Source: Lamellibrachia columna
Taxonomy: Eukaryota; Annelida; Polychaeta; Sabellida; Siboglinidae
Assembly (NCBI GenBank): GCA_963662155.1
Contig: OY759261.1
Span: forward strand, 34,221,022-34,285,021
DNA length: 64,000 bases
Reading direction: 5' to 3'
Both the position numbers and the translations under genes were made by a program. The notes under the pieces were generated by a model that did not search any database, was not told where the DNA came from, and was given only the letters and a program-made list of their open reading frames with translations. Below, one piece after another: positions 1-12,198 of this stretch; position 1 is the stretch's first letter, and every line of letters starts with the position of its first letter.

Positions 1-60
1 ATTCTTCTTTATGTTAGGCAGCCACCATCCATTAAGCAGAATCTGCTTGGAGATTATGCT

Positions 61-229
61 GCACTGTTTTTTTAAGAGTGTCCTTCCCTAGAGTTAGTGA
101 GTCAATCACAGGTGTTTTTTTAAGAGGTGTTTTTTAAGAGTGTCCTTCATTAGAGTTAGTGAGTCAATCACAGGTGTTTTTTAAGAGTGTCCTTCTCTAG
201 AGTTAGTGAGTCAATCACAGGTGTTTTCC
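61..229. repeat. Short minisatellite, ~54-bp unit, 3 copies
   Basis: Three imperfect copies of a unit with a T-run followed by AAGAGTGTCCTTC, AGAGTTAGTGAG and TCAATCACAGG. The spacer between copies 1 and 2 carries an extra partial T-run. No coding signal is seen. Confidence 0.85.
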
Positions 230-588
230 ATTTCCCTGGCTGTGTGGGATCTTTTACTTCCCCTGGCACAGACACCAGATAGGAGGGACCAACGGCTTTT
301 TACTGTCTCTTCCAAAAGACACAGGCAAAGTGGGGTGAACGAAATTGCCCAAGCTTCGAAACGGCGGAGGTAGAATCGATTTGATTTGAAGGTATTCCCA
401 TTAGAATTTAGGCCATTAACTATTTTGTACAGCAGGCAGAGCTTAGCATCTGCCCTGCGATACGCCAGCGGCCTCCGTTGCAGCGATCAACATTAAGGCT
501 GTAGTGCGTCACAATTATTAGCGAGACACTATTCTATATTTAGCACACGCGGCAACCCAGAATGCCCGCGCAATAAACTCGCGGAAAG

Positions 589-776
589 ATGGCGGTCTTG
601 GCGCATTTTCCGCAGATTATTATCGGATTTATGCTCTCTGAAAATGATGTCCCTGGAAAATTGTGTTATTCGGTCGTAGAATGTCACTCGGATACACAAC
701 TAAAAAGGTGGCTCGATCCAGTGTCGCTGTCTTTCATCAAACGGAATTCGATCAAAACTGACAGAAAGGATAAAAG
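589..776 (+). CDS. Candidate first coding exon of an unrecognised gene
   Basis: An ATG in a favourable context (AAGATGGCGG) lies in locally CpG-rich DNA. It opens a 62-codon frame (MAVLAHFPQIIIGFML...) that runs straight into a consensus splice donor (AAAAG then GTGAGTG at 777). The donor would leave phase 2. I do not recognise the protein and saw no downstream exon. A chance ORF next to a chance donor is the main alternative. Confidence 0.25.
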
Positions 777-1039
777 GTGAGTGTTTCCCGTCTACGACTA
801 CGTTTTGTACAGCGTCAGATCTTACCAAAACCAGTTCGATAGCGATGCACATGGTCTCTCTATCTATGTGCATCATATGTCGGATGTTACATTTTGGCAA
901 CATACATACACTGAACGTTCAGGAGAGTCTCAGTATCAAGCTCAGCCTCATTCAAGTCGGGAGATTCAAGTCGGGAGTCAACGCCAGTGGCAGGGCCCAG
1001 GGCCAGGCCCGGGCAGTAGCGGCTGCTTCTGTTGCTAAG

Positions 1040-4037
1040 CCACTGTCCAGCTTTAGAGGGTTTACTTTAGTTTAGGCTTTAGTTGTTTGTTGTTTTGTTG
1101 TTGTTTTGTACTCCTTACTAGTTACAGTCAGAAGGTCTTGAAGTGGGTGACTTCCAGCGTTCAGCCTGGAAAAACAAACAATATATATTCAGAAACGTGA
1201 AAGACATCTGGTAAATATTATTCAACAATAGGTACGTGGCAAAAAAATTAAACCTACATGGATAGACATCAATTGAGTATCATTGTAAAGAGCCTGAAAA
1301 AAACTTTAAAATGCCTTTGAGATATTTGTTCTAGGTTGAATATTAGACAAGTTATGACATTTTAAAGATTAGGTGCACCACCCGTTTTTCGGCCTTGTTT
1401 TACTAGAAGAAAAAAAAAAGGTGTGACCTTTTGGGCCAATTATGGTTCACTTTGAGAATACAAAGTGCCATAACTTTTTTAATACTGAAGAGATTCTAAT
1501 GAAACTTTAGGGGAGATAGCCCCTCTAAAACACAAACTGTTGATGCAGTCTTCACTTAATTCATGATTTAACTAAAACATCAATTAATGATCTTAATTAC
1601 TTTGATTGATAAACAATACGCATTCATTGATAAATGAAAATATCAGAGTGCAACATTCCCCCCCCCAATTTTTATTATAGTATTTTTTTCATTGCATCTA
1701 TACCAAGAAATAACAAATGTGATCATAGCACACTGTTTCTTTAGCTTTTTTTTTTCTATCTTTTTGGTAATAACTTGATGTTATTATTAATTAATAATTA
1801 GCTAAATTAGTGAATATCAACCGTTTCAGGGCAGACCTGAATTCAATAAACCTCTGAAGTAAAAATCATGCAAAGTAAAGACATGTAAGGTTCTGCATAT
1901 CAAGATATTATAATTAGTTCACCCTTAATTAACTGTCTGCCGTCTGACTGCTGTCTGACTCACTGGCCCATATGTGACGACACAGACGTTTTTTTTATAG
2001 TTTTGATTGATTTTTGAGGGGTCTTTCATGTATTTTTTCAAAACTTTACTCGATAACTACCCAGCCTAAAAACCTTGGGTATGGTTACTATTAATATCAT
2101 GAATATGGTAGAAACAAATGTTTAGAAAGTTCAAGTAAATGTATGAAGTAATGATACATTTTTTTTAGCAGAATCAACAATCCACAAAATTAACTTAAAT
2201 TCATAAAATAGAAGGTGCTAAATAATACAGCAATAAAAGCACATGGTCCCTTGTGTTTGTAAACAACAGCATCAGCCAATCACATTGCAAGAATAGGGTC
2301 ACGTGGCCTAAATGCCAGGAATAGCTCTATTTTAGCATGAATAGTATCCTTCAAAATCTTCAATCGTCCGCGTTACTAAGGCATTATTTTCGTGAAATTC
2401 ATCGGGAAACTATTAAATACACCAAAATTAATTATTTCAGTATGATCATGGTGGGCCACGGTCATTTAAACGATGACAAACAGAGGGGATTTTCGCTGTG
2501 AAATTCAACCCGATCAACCATTTGTCGGTTTGACATGAAATTTTGCTAATAAACAATGTGCTAATAGTTTAATTTGCCTCAGATTTGGCACACACATAGA
2601 CAAGTATATGGAAATACAAATTATAAAGGTTTGAAAGAAAAATTTAGCCACCTTCAGGTAAATGGTCGATGACTTTGACGTAAATATTTTTTTACTTCTA
2701 CAAATCGGATTGGAAAATTTCGAAAACGCGTCAGCGGAACATGTTAACTACATAATCACAACGAGTGTTCTCCGGGAGCTCCTAAAATACGCCAGCCAAA
2801 CGCGCAGCAAAAACACTGTCACTGGGCGAACGAACGAGCACGGAGATCGATGTCGCGGCCAAAGCGATTAGCGCGTATGTGGGCCGATTGTCACGTACCT
2901 GTCAACAATCTTGTTTTGAGGTCATGACATGAGAATTATGACAATTATTTGTATTGAGCGATTATATCCAAAACCGAAGCAAAACCTAGAGTACATCAGA
3001 CATAACTTTCATGTCCATTCATGGCAGGCCAAACGTAAAAAAGAAAAAAAATTTAAAGTAATAACCCTAAATCCAGTAATTTTTTTACCATAAATACTTA
3101 TGCATTAAATGCACAACTATTCAATATGTTTGTTTTATATTTGTTTTTGAAGATGTGAACATTCTGACAAAAAAAATTAATAAGTGAGATATTAAGATAA
3201 TTCCAGGGTTTAACTCCTTTGACTGATAAACACATACTTTTCACATTAGTACGAGCATAATTGTGTATAAAATGTTGATCTTGTCTGGCTGCATAGACAA
3301 ACTCTTACCTGCTGAAGAACTTGTACATTCTTTGGCAATAAATTATGATATGCCTAATAATTATATAATAATATTATAACATAATTATACCAGTTCTTAA
3401 CTGCACTATATCTGGTACTTTAAGAATACGAAGATTATAAAATAACCTAGACATGTGGTCCAACCTCTGCACCATAAAGTAACCTTACTAGTTTCTGTAA
3501 CAAGACTAAACATTCAACATTTGTATGCAGGTGTTGCCCCATGCTTCAGAACAGGCTTATGCAGGATCAAATTTTTGCCAGTCCAAAAAATTCCCTGTGG
3601 AAATTCGCGAATGCACGCAACCTGAACGCGCATGCAACCGGAACGCACACGCATGTTCGCAACCCAACACAAATGCACATGCAAGTTCGCAACCCAACCC
3701 GAACACAAGTGCAAGTTGGTAATCCAAACATGCACATGGGCGACTGCACGATGTACTGCTGCACGTTTGAAATGCTGTTATATACATAGTGTGTGAAATC
3801 CATGTCCTGCGAGTGTGACACACACATTAAAACATAATGGTCATAAATAATAGTAACACTTGTATAATCAATACTACAGTATTTATTTTCACATAGTCGT
3901 ACACTAATTATAGCCACGAGAAATCGTGGCCAAATTCAAACAAAATAACAACACCCAGAACACTGACAAAAGCGTATAAAAAATATACGAACCCTCAGTC
4001 ATGAATATTTATAATATGGAATTATTATGCACATACA
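1040..4037. other. AT-rich region without a recognised gene
   Basis: Mostly AT-rich, with homopolymer runs and no ORF of coding character on either strand. A small patch at 3600-3725 repeats CGCAACCCAAC / GCATGCAA motifs three or four times (a degenerate ~34-bp repeat). Nothing else could be supported. Confidence 0.6.
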
Positions 4038-4040
4038 CAT

Positions 4041-5903
4041 GTGACCCGCTCCACCAAAATCAGGAATAAGTCGGAAAATTACATTTTGAGATAAAGGTAC
4101 CACGTGAAAGACAATTGTATGGGATTTCCAACGGTGCCAGAGGCAACTACCAAACTCTATTAGTTGCTGAGTTATTGTTTGGTAAAGAGAAGGTGCCTCG
4201 GGTCATTTGACGAAAAACTAATCTGAAAAAAAACAGCGTTGAAGTTTACTAACGTATATTCATACATTTCAATAACAAAGGCACATCATATAAAGTTGAA
4301 ATTTTGCGCTGTTATAGTACACATCAACACGGATATATTGGTGGAATTCCATTTCGATAGCTGTGAAAGTTCGCAAGATATGGCATTCTCAGCGATATTG
4401 CCGCCAAGCTGTCTGCACACTCACTCGAAGCTGTCAGTGTCAACTGTCACTTGATCGTCTTCCTCGTCACTTTTGCTCTCAGAAATGGTATTTGATCCGT
4501 CTGACTCAACTAAGTTCCCCAGTCAACGGCAATTAAATAATTGATTGATAAACGTAGATTTGATATAATAACAGTCTCCATGCATCAAAGTGAAATCAAA
4601 ACAAAGATGGCTTCGCATGGGGTAAAGGTCACATTCCCAATGTTCAGAGCATGTGCATTTCTAGCTGAGCCAATCAGCCATTGCGTTTCATTTCACGTAA
4701 TTACGCCCTCATTATTCAATGAATAACGTGGTTTGTTTACGTTTGGGCTCTGTTTCAAACCTCTCTTACTGGTTATATATGAACATGTGTCTGATTTTGC
4801 CCTAATAAATGCATCCCATAATATATATCAGCTTTCCAACAATACCAATATGGCGGGGATGGACGTGATGTGTAGTGGATACAACAGGGGTGAGATTTAG
4901 AAAGTCATGGAAGGTAGCCAGTCGGCCTACCAACCTTGCAGAGTGAAGTAGCCCGACAGCTCCTTAGGTAGCCCACTTGCTAATCAATACTTTGATGATA
5001 GAAAGCAAATACTTTGAAGATAGAATGTATGAGCGACATAAACAAATGGGTGTTCACGTGACCTTCTACATTTTGAACTTGCAACGAGTGTTGCATCACG
5101 TGCGTGACGCGGTTGTTTCTGTTAATACGTTCGAGCGTATTGATGGCATAATGGCCTGACGCATTTAATAAACATTGCTATCATGACTGTCACGTATGAA
5201 CTACCATGTTATCCCGTCCTGGGATGGACATTTTTGCTAGTGTATATAAAAATGGCGCTACGCTGCACCAAGACTATTAACATGACCGGTTATTATTTCA
5301 GTGTAGAATGACCGTTCAGTTACATGTTGAGCGTCGATGTGGTTGATTAAAAATACAATGAATGCTCCCTATTGATATTGCTTTGGCTACGGTTTGGCAA
5401 CATTTCTTGCAATGTCAAACGTGTCAAAAACACTATTTATGGTTAACATAAATGGGATATAGCCAGGACAACACATTTGAGATGTTTATTAACATTCCGT
5501 TTATTTTTGCTGGGTTTAAAATAATGCAGCTTCGTAAATGTTTCAAGTCGCCATGCGGGCTACTGTTTTAAAAGATTGAAGTCGCCATTTTTGGGCACCA
5601 TTGGCGACCGGGCGACCGCTAAATCTCACCCCTGATACAATACATCTGAATTAAGCGAAGTTTCCTTTGTGTTTGTTCATTAAGATATTCATAGCTCTTC
5701 GAAACATCTTATTTTTTCAAAGGTGTCAATCTTTTTATGATATTAGAATAGGATGACAGCAATCTAGGATAGTTAGGCTAATTAAAAACATCAACACCTG
5801 AAAATCTGCCATCGCAGCCAAAATCACCCCTTCGCACACTTCGAAGTGGAATAGCCAGGCTCTGCGTTTCCAACTTATTCCTGATTTTGGTGGAGCCGGT
5901 CAC
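4041..5903. mobile_element. TIR element C (non-autonomous DNA transposon), host of a nested insertion
   Basis: Left end GTGACCCGCTCCACCAAAAT (4041-4060), continuing CAGGAATAAGT, is matched in inverted orientation by the right end near 5869-5903 (ACTTATTCCTGATTTTGGTGGAGCCGGTCAC). The match is about 33 of 35 positions. No target-site duplication beyond a possible AT dinucleotide is evident. Internal sequence has no transposase. Element A (4885-5634) is inserted inside it, so element C is older. The superfamily is not resolved. Confidence 0.65.
4885..5634. mobile_element. TIR element A, 750 bp, hAT-like termini with 6-bp target duplication
   Basis: Perfect 16-bp terminal inverted repeats: CAGGGGTGAGATTTAG at 4885-4900 and its exact reverse complement at 5619-5634. 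The element is directly flanked by ATACAA at 4879-4884 and 5635-5640. The tip CAGGGGTG resembles hAT termini, but the duplication is 6 bp instead of the usual 8. It contains a palindrome around 5214-5225 (CCCGTCCTGGGA) and no transposase, so it is non-autonomous. It is a shorter, inverted relative of the element at 12199-13615. Confidence 0.85.
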
Positions 5904-5905
5904 AT

Positions 5906-6404
5906 ATGTAAAAAGTAATTAATTATGCACACATGTTTCACTCATAGCAAACGAAGTACTGATGCAAAACAAATTATGTATAAAAATGAAACAGTGCTTT
6001 AGGTAATTACCAAAAAAAAATACATGTTGAATTGCTCATGCAAGACAGCTACATAATAATTAAAAGCATTATCACATATAGTGACTCTAGTGAGTAGTAA
6101 AACCCCTGGCACTGGCTAATGTGCTCTTCCTCCTTGTTCCCTGCTGTACAGGGGTGAGGGTCAGGTAAAATATTGTCGAGCCACTCTTTCTGTTCTTTCT
6201 TTCCATAGTTTTCTATCGGCTGCTCTCTCTCTCTATTTTTCATCCTCCCCCGATCTCATGTCCCTCCTCACGCAGTCCTCCCATCTCAGCTGTGGCCTTC
6301 CCCTTTTCCTGCGTCCTTGATGTGTTCCCCCTCTGCTCTCTTTGCTAGTTTGCTTGCATCCATTCTTACCAAGTGGCCTGCCCATCTCATCCTGCTTCTC
6401 AATA
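5906..6404. other. Low-complexity intergenic stretch
   Basis: AT-rich, then a CT-rich patch at 6180-6400. One isolated copy of the core CCTGGCACTGGCTAAT at about 6104 matches the 40-bp array that starts 300 bp downstream. It may be a seed or stray copy. No gene is seen. Confidence 0.5.
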
Positions 6405-7258
6405 GCACAAGTAAAATACTATCAACCACTAGCACTGGCTAATAGCACAAGTAAAATACTCTCAACCAATGGCACTGGCTAATAGCTCAAGTAAAATACT
6501 CTCAACCACTAAGCACTGGCTAATAGCACAAGTAAAATACTATCAACCACTAGCACTGGCTAACAGCACAAGTAAAATACTTTCAACCACTGGCACTGGC
6601 TAATAGCACAAGTAAAATACTCTCAACCACTGGCACTGGCTAATAGCACAAGTAAAATACTCTCAACCACTAGCACTGGCTAATAGCACAAGTAAAATAC
6701 TATCAACCACTAGCACTGGCTGATAGCACAAGTAAAATACTTTCAACCACTGGCACTGGCTAATAGCTCAAGTAAAATACTCTCAACCACTGGCACTGGC
6801 TAATAGCACAAGTAAAATACTCTCAACCACTAGCACTGGCTAATAGCACAAGTAAAATACTCTTAACCCCTGGCACTGGCTAATAGCACAAGTAAAATAC
6901 TCTCAACCACTGGCACTGGCTAATAGCACAAGTAAAATACTCTCAACCACTGGCACTGGCTAATAGCTCAAGTAAAATACTCTCAACCACTGGCACTTGA
7001 TAATAGCACAAGTAAAATACTCTCAACCACTGGCACTGGCTAATAGCTCAAGTAAAATACTCTCAACCACTGGCACTTGATAATAGCACAAGTAAAATAC
7101 TCTCAACCACTGGCACTGGCTAATAGCACAAGTAAAATACTCTCAACCACTGGCACTGGATAATAGCACAAGTAAAATACTCTCAACCACTAGTACTGGC
7201 TAACAGCACAAGTAAAATACTCTCAACCACTCGCACTGGCTAATAGCACAAGTAAAAT
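6405..7258. repeat. Minisatellite, 40-bp unit, ~21 copies
   Basis: Regular 40-bp period with core AATAGCACAAGTAAAATACT followed by CTCAACCACTGGCACTGGCT. Sub-variants (AGCTCA versus AGCACA; CACTTGATAAT) recur in alternating blocks, which suggests multi-unit duplication. Non-coding. Confidence 0.95.
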
Positions 7259-7289
7259 GTGTAAAAAAAATAGTAAAGAAACAAGAAAA

Positions 7290-8560
7290 TAAATGACCTG
7301 TTGGATGTCGTACTTACTGATTGAATAATGGCAGAATAATAAATGTAAAGTAATCATATGCAGAACATTTAATAAATATAAATTTACATTAACATTTTAT
7401 AATGTAACATTGCATCAACAAAATACTGAGAAAATTTTCAACTGTACAACAAAATAAGTGACCTGTTGGCTGATTGATGGCAAAATAATACTTTTCAAAT
7501 AATCAGTTAAATATGCTTATTATCAAACAAATATCAATTTACATTAACAATTAATGTTGCATTGTATTTAGACTGATAAACGGTACAACTGTACACCGAA
7601 ATAAGTCATACGTAAAACTGTAAATGCAGCATACATCATTCAAGGAAATTTACAGGCGCCATTAATCGGCAAGAAACATATCTGCAGCAGCGCCAAAGTC
7701 TGGCTGGGATTTTGTCAGAGCTGATGGGGATCAGTTGGTCCAGGTGCTTAATGTCAGGATGCACAATGGACGAAGCTGTAAATACTGTAGATGGAGGTGT
7801 AGCCAATGTAATAGTCATCAGTGTCGAAGCAGCGGTTCTGAAAATGTATTGCTTTAATTCTTTGACTAATTGAACGATGATTGATAATGTTTACCGGTAA
7901 CTGTAGTGGTAATGTAACCTCATTATGAATGTAGCCTTGTATTAAATTATAGTTATCCCCAGGGGATTACTCACACAAACTATACTGACACTATATTATT
8001 TTAGTACACCGGTAAAAGAGCCATTTTTGGGGGGATTTTATTCCTTGAAATCGTATCCCTTTCAGAGAACTAATTTCCCTGGAATTATACCTGTTTAATA
8101 CATATAAAATATGCGTAAGTAGTTTATATTATTAACATTGATGAGTGATCCCTCCGAGGAGTTATCCAATCACGCGTGTTGTTTAGTGACTGACAGTCGG
8201 GGCATTCATGCATTGCGTTTACCCCTCTACCATCAAATCAAGACCATGCGTAGACCCACAGAGTGCTCATTCATAAATTATGATCCTCATTCGCTGAGCA
8301 ACATGCATGCGCAAAAAGAGCATAGATTTGATTGGAAGTCGGGTTCGGAGTGTAAAATGCTACGACAGCATTGGCTGACTGCTCGCTGTGAGCAACGCCT
8401 GCAAGCGGCAAGGAAGATAAGTAACGACGCTACATAGAATTCAAACTACCAGGCGGGTTTGTTCTTCCCTGATACAAAACATACTATTCCTATGATGACG
8501 CCCGTCCTACAGCCCGTCATATAAACATAGTAGGACGGGCATTCCATAACGAACCAAATG
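7290..8560. other. Intergenic region with an imperfect ~150-bp direct duplication
   Basis: About 7290-7440 and 7455-7610 are diverged direct copies (GACCTGTTGG, TTTACATTAACA and AATGTTGCATT shared in order). The minus-strand frame at 7636-7818 follows a possible acceptor (TTTTCAG near 7840) but is not recognised. A 99-codon plus-strand frame at 8138-8437 has no recognisable motif. Neither is called a gene. Confidence 0.4.
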
Positions 8561-9350
8561 ACTTGTAGATGGGTCGCTGCATAAAGGCCAAGTTCAGCAC
8601 AGTTCATAATGTAAGGCAGGAAGAGTGAATGGTATACTATAGACATGCCACTTCTGTCAATCAAGAAACTAGCTCTGTATATAATTGCACACTGGTAGTT
8701 TCGATTTCACTAAGCAAATGTGATTTTTTTCATGTTAACTTGTCATCAATCAAAATACCTAAAAAAATTACGACTTCAACTCTATTAATTTCCTGCACGT
8801 TTATCTTTATAGAGATACATGTATTCAATTTGCGATTTCCAAACATCATGTAATTTGTCTTTGTAACATTAAGTGATAACCTATTTATGGCAAACCATAC
8901 AAGAAGCTTATCTAACTCAGCATTTGTCTGCCGGATCAATTCATCTAAATCACAATCACAACAAAACAAGTTTGTGTCATCAGCAAATAAAATAAACTTA
9001 GCAACTTTCCAAACATTACAAATGTTGTTTATGTACATGATAAATAGCTTTGGTCCTGAAATGGAACCTTGTGGAACACCACAACATACATTGAATGCCT
9101 CAATTTTTATACCGAACAAATTGTTTTCTATTTTCTAAATAACTCACAATTAATTTTTGTGCTATACCACGTATGCCATAGAAATATCATTATCATGATC
9201 AGCAGTGTCAAATGCTTTCTTTAGGTCAACAAATATGCCAATAGCATACTTTTTTATTATTTGTTGTGCTTGTAATTTCTTCAACCAATTCCAGAAGAGC
9301 AAGGGAAATTGACATATTAGATCTAAAGCCATAATTAATGTCTTGGACTA
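8560..9350 (-). mobile_element. 5'-truncated L2/Jockey-like non-LTR reverse transcriptase, inactivated
   Basis: Reading the minus strand from about 9350 downward gives RT palm/thumb motifs in order: IGIFVDLKKAFDT..DH, then after frameshifts CGVPQGSISGPKLF, then ILFADDTNLF with the catalytic FADD intact, then FAINRLSLNVTKTNYMMF and a degraded thumb ending FLPYIMNCAEL (~8560-8640). Several frameshifts and stops around 9120-9330 break the frame. No endonuclease is present, which is typical of a 5'-truncated copy. The motif spelling fits the Jockey/CR1/L2 group and differs from the other CR1-like copies in the window. Confidence 0.8.
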
Positions 9351-9435
9351 AGTATGTCATACTTGTTTAAGTGACAGTGAACCAGATATTGAAAGTGTTG
9401 AATGCCAAATCTAATTACTAATAATTATTAATAAG

Positions 9436-9672
9436 CTTAACACAATAGCCATACTGCACTTAACACAATGGCCATACTGCACTTAACACAATAGCCATAA
9501 TGCACTTAATACAATGGCCAGACTGCACTTAATACAACGGCCATGCTGCACTTAATACAATGGCCATACTGCACTTAATACAATGGCCTTGCTGCACTTA
9601 ATACAATGGTCAGACTGCACTTAATACAATGGCCATGCTGCACTTAATACAATGGCCATACTGCACTTGATA
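9436..9672. repeat. Minisatellite, 23-bp unit, ~10 copies
   Basis: Unit CTTAATACAATGGCCATGCT plus GCA, with CTTAACACAATAG variants at the left edge. Non-coding. Confidence 0.95.
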
Positions 9673-10227
9673 CATACTCTTGAGTGCCAAAATAACAGTA
9701 TAGGGTGGCAAATCGGTCAAATTTAATAATAGTATAGTGCTGAATAACTGTATAGGAGGGCAAATTGTTCAAAACAAATAATAGTACAGTGCGAAAAAAG
9801 TCAATGGTATATTTGTCTTTTCAGCGCCGTAGGCGTAGCGATGTTTTACTCGACGAGAAGCCTAGAAAACTACGCGGATCACCATGTATTTTGGGTTTTT
9901 TCCTGTTGAATATGCATAAAATTTACTTTGTGCGTATTCACGTCACCTCATATATCGCATTTTATATCTATGAAAAAATGGGGAATTTTCCTTTACGGTT
10001 GGTTTACGCAGTGATGATGGCGTTTTAACTAATAATATACCATGTCGAGCTACCGAGAACTAAGGATTTTGACCGATTCATCTAATCATGGAAATCTAAC
10101 GGGATCAAAATCTAGGATCTTCAGAAGCACGAGATCCTGCAAAATTCACGACTGTCGTTCGAAAGGATGGAAACTTTGCTGTCAGAGGGAGCCACGTGCA
10201 GCTCCAGTTGGGAGCAAGTGATTTTTA
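9673..10227. other. Intergenic, no recognised gene
   Basis: An 87-codon open frame (9765-10028) has no recognisable domain and its codon content looks random. Nothing else is seen. Confidence 0.4.
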
Positions 10228-11650
10228 GCACGAATGGTGCTTTACAGAAGACATTTACACCAAAGACATTACATAAGATACTAGTGCAATCATTGTGTAC
10301 ATTGCCTTTACAGAAGACATTTACACCAAAGACATTACATAAGATACTAGTACAATAATTGTGTACATTGCCTTTACAGAAGACATTTACACCAAAGACA
10401 TGACATAAGATACGAGTGCAATCATTGTGTACATTGCCTTTACAGAAGATATTTACACCAAAGACATCACATAAGATACTAGTGCAATCATTGTGTACAT
10501 TGCCTTTACAGAAGACATTTACACCAAAGACATTACATAAGATTCTAGTACAATCATTGTGTACATTGCCTTTACAGAAGACATTTACACCAAAGACGTC
10601 ACATAAGATACTAGTACAATCATGGTGTACATTGCCTTTACAGAAGACATTTACACCAAAGACATCACATAAGATACTAGCGCAATCATTGTGTACATTG
10701 CCTTTACAGAAGACATTTACACCAAAGACATCACATAAGATACTAGTGCAATCATTGTGTACATTGCCTTTACAGAAGACATTTACACCAAAGACATTAC
10801 ATAAGATACTAGTACAATCATTGTGTACATTGCCTTTACAGATGACATTTACACCAAAGACATCACATAAGATACTAGTACAATCATTGTGTACATTGCC
10901 TTTACAGAAGACATTTACACCAAAGACATCACATAAGATACTAGTGCAATCATTGTGTACATTGCCTTTACAGAAGACATTTACACCAAAGACATTACAT
11001 AAAATACTAGTGCAATCATTGTGTACATTGCCTTTACAGAAGACATTTACACCAAAGACATCACATAAGATACTAGTACAATAATTGTGTACATTGCCTT
11101 TACAGAAGACATTTACACCAAAGACGTCACATAAGATACTAGTACAATCATTGTGTACATTGCCTTTACAGAAGACATTTACACCAAAGACATCACATAA
11201 GATACTAGTGCAATCATTGTGTACATTGCCTTTACAGAAGACATTTACACCAAAGACATTACATAAGATACTAGTACAATCATGGTGTACATTGCCTTTA
11301 CAGAAGACATTTACACCAAAGACATCACATAAGATACTAGCGCAATCATTGTGTACATTGCCTTTACAGAAGACATTTACACCAAAGACATCACATAAGA
11401 TACTAGTACAATCATTGTGTACATTGCCTTTACAGAAGACATTTACACCAAAGACATCACATAAGATACTAGTGCAATCATTGTGTACATTGCCTTTACA
11501 GAAGACATTTACACCAAAGACATCACATAAGATACTAGTACAATCATTGTGTACATTGCCTTTACAGAAAACAGTTACACCAAAGACATTACATAAGATA
11601 CTAGTACAATCATTGTGTACATTGACTTTACAGAAGACATTTAGACCAAA
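10228..11650 (+). repeat. Minisatellite, 66-bp unit, ~21 copies
   Basis: The unit is TTGCCTTTACAGAAGACATT, TACACCAAAGACATCACATA, AGATACTAGTGCAATCATTG, TGTACA. Because 66 is divisible by three, one frame stays open over long stretches as a 22-residue repeat (core LQKTFTPKTSHKILVQS), interrupted by in-frame stops at about 10356, 10400 and 11082. Substitutions fall at all codon positions and I know no such protein repeat, so I treat the frames as by-products of the period. Confidence 0.93.
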
Positions 11651-11866
11651 GAAATTTAAAGAAATTGTTGATGTATCGCTGTTAATTAATTAATTAATAA
11701 TAATTGACTTCTATGGTGCCTATATCCTCAGGAACCTGAGCTCAGAGGCGCAACAAAACAGAAGTTACTGGACAGAGTCTCTTCAGATATACATGTATAT
11801 ATATAATTGAAACTAAGTTACGCAGTACTGTTTAAACACACTATCAACATAGATTTTTGTTAATGT

Positions 11867-11945
11867 TGGACTCTCGATAAGCGAAAGATTTCCTTGTCCA
11901 CTTGCCACATGGGTTTTGTTCTGGATGGCAATCTTGTTAAACAGG
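11867..11945 (+). mobile_element. Solo 3' tail of the CR1-like element
   Basis: The segment carries GTTGGACTCTCGATAAGCGA, then CCTTGTCCACTTGCCAC and GGATGGCAATCTTGTTAAA. This is the same ordered ~85-bp tail found 3' of the CR1-like copies at 17.2-19.9 kb and 27.0-28.2 kb. No RT sequence precedes it, so this is an extremely 5'-truncated insertion. Confidence 0.8.
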
Positions 11946-12198
11946 GCTACATTCTTAGGGCTTTATAGCTTTTGAAACACGAACTAAAAATGACAGACCT
12001 GTGTAAATACAGTAGTCAGGTCTTAGATTCACTGCCATTTAAAATTCCTAATTTGAACATTCACTATGGGCAAATGTAGAGCACTGAAGTGTAAGTTGGC
12101 TGTCTTATTTAAACAAACTTTTGCAAATGACATGGAACTTTATGCTGCCTTTAACTCCAATTTTTATAAATCACCTAAATTTCCGATAGAAACAGCAT

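Noticed and set aside
6405..7258. Regular 40-bp spacing suggestive of a CRISPR array
   Set aside because: The whole unit is repeated with no variable spacers, and the sequence is eukaryotic.
8138..8437. 99-codon frame as a gene
   Set aside because: No motif, no splice signals and no similarity I recognise; consistent with chance.
10167..11693. Possible secreted or repeat protein of 22-residue units
   Set aside because: The array has in-frame stops, no codon-position bias in substitutions, and no recognisable fold; 66 bp is simply divisible by three.
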